From Massilia sp. 9096 (GTDB taxonomy: Bacteria > Pseudomonadota > Gammaproteobacteria > Burkholderiales > Burkholderiaceae_D), in the NCBI RefSeq assembly GCF_000745265.1, contig NZ_JQNN01000001.1, positions 3,658,001 to 3,722,000 of the forward strand: a stretch of DNA of 64,000 bases. Reading direction: 5' to 3'. The notes under the pieces are model-generated. The model searched no databases. It had not been told where the DNA came from and was given only the letters and a program-made list of their open reading frames with translations. The position numbers and the translations under genes are program-made. Below, in pieces: positions 63,738 through 64,000 of this stretch. The number at the start of each line of letters is the position of its first letter. The stretch's first letter is position 1.

Positions 63738-64000
63738 ATGCACTTATCTGAACTGAAGGCAATGCACGTCTCCGCCCTTCTGGAGATGGCGATCAGCCTC
63801 GATATCGACAACGCAGCCCGCCTGCGCAAACAAGAACTGATGTTCGCGATCCTCAAGAAGCGCGCGAAACAAGGCGAACAGATTTTCGGCGACGGCGCGC
63901 TCGAGGTATTGCCGGACGGCTTCGGTTTCCTGCGCTCGCCGGATGCCAGCTACATGGCGTCGACCGACGACATCTACATCTCGCCGTCGCAGATCCGCCG
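63738..64000 (+). CDS. rho: transcription termination factor Rho, N-terminal part
   Basis: The window ends after 87 residues. The start [18 protein letters not shown] is the Rho N-terminal helical domain, followed by [20 protein letters not shown] and the beginning of the RNA-binding cold-shock-like domain ([20 protein letters not shown]). Rho is a hexameric RNA helicase that ends transcription. The trxA-rho order is usual in betaproteobacteria. The ribosome site is weak, and 135 bases of leader with the trxA terminator precede it. Confidence 0.96.
   Translation, partial: MHLSELKAMHVSALLEMAISLDIDNAARLRKQELMFAILKKRAKQGEQIFGDGALEVLPDGFGFLRSPDASYMASTDDIYISPSQIR

Overview
The window reads as a chromosomal piece of a high-GC betaproteobacterium, most likely Oxalobacteraceae and Massilia-like. 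The grounds are the trxA-rho pair at the right end, a complete HutF/HutG-type histidine pathway, a second 87-residue type of IF-1, a paa cluster with paaX, and dense high-GC coding with long antisense shadow frames. This is inference from gene content; there is no rRNA to check it against. I see no tRNA, insertion sequence, prophage or CRISPR array.

Layout. 1-1.7 kb: the end of an XRE-type regulator, a cupin protein and an unrecognised protein. 1.7-13.3 kb: phenylacetate catabolism, paaABCDE-G-H-I-K-Y-Z on the minus strand with the repressor paaX divergent; paaF and paaJ are absent. 13.3-20.8 kb: DUF2442 protein, M14 carboxypeptidase, a possible SGNH-like protein, nfsB, a porin, a tautomerase/SDR/LysR group and a rhodanese. 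20.7-24.3 kb: pmbA, darP, mog, a carboxylesterase and a small acidic protein. 24.3-27 kb: an SDR/LysR pair and a FAH-family hydrolase. 27.2-33.4 kb: a Cache protein with a chemoreceptor, an MFS transporter with a large FAD/NAD(P)-binding protein, and a second Cache protein. 33.4-37.8 kb: an alkylpurine glycosylase, an HDOD protein, two tandem infA genes, a small AT-richer island with a lysozyme-like protein plus a secreted partner, and a deoxyinosine-type glycosylase. 37.8-43.8 kb: a tripartite RND efflux operon. 44-49.6 kb: a hydrolase-like protein lacking its serine nucleophile with a 51-residue membrane protein, a LysR regulator, an Mpo1-like protein, a glycine-zipper lipoprotein, an EamA transporter, an acetyltransferase and an SDR. 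49.9-62.9 kb: the hut locus (hutU-H-G-F-D-I, then an ABC permease/binding-protein fusion; hutC separate) with an exported amidohydrolase and ada in between. 63.3-64 kb: trxA and the start of rho.

How the genes work together. The paa operon takes phenylacetate through CoA activation (PaaK), epoxidation (PaaABCDE), isomerisation (PaaG), ring opening (PaaZ) and part of beta-oxidation (PaaH), with thioesterases PaaI and PaaY as rescue. The hut operon converts histidine to glutamate, formate and ammonia by the five-step route; a HutC-type palindrome lies between the -35 and -10 of the hutU promoter. The same ten-base core recurs in the nfsB promoter and, with one change, upstream of the exported amidohydrolase. 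Several minus-strand genes (upstream infA, deoxyinosine glycosylase) start directly behind intrinsic terminators, and a few genes look leaderless.
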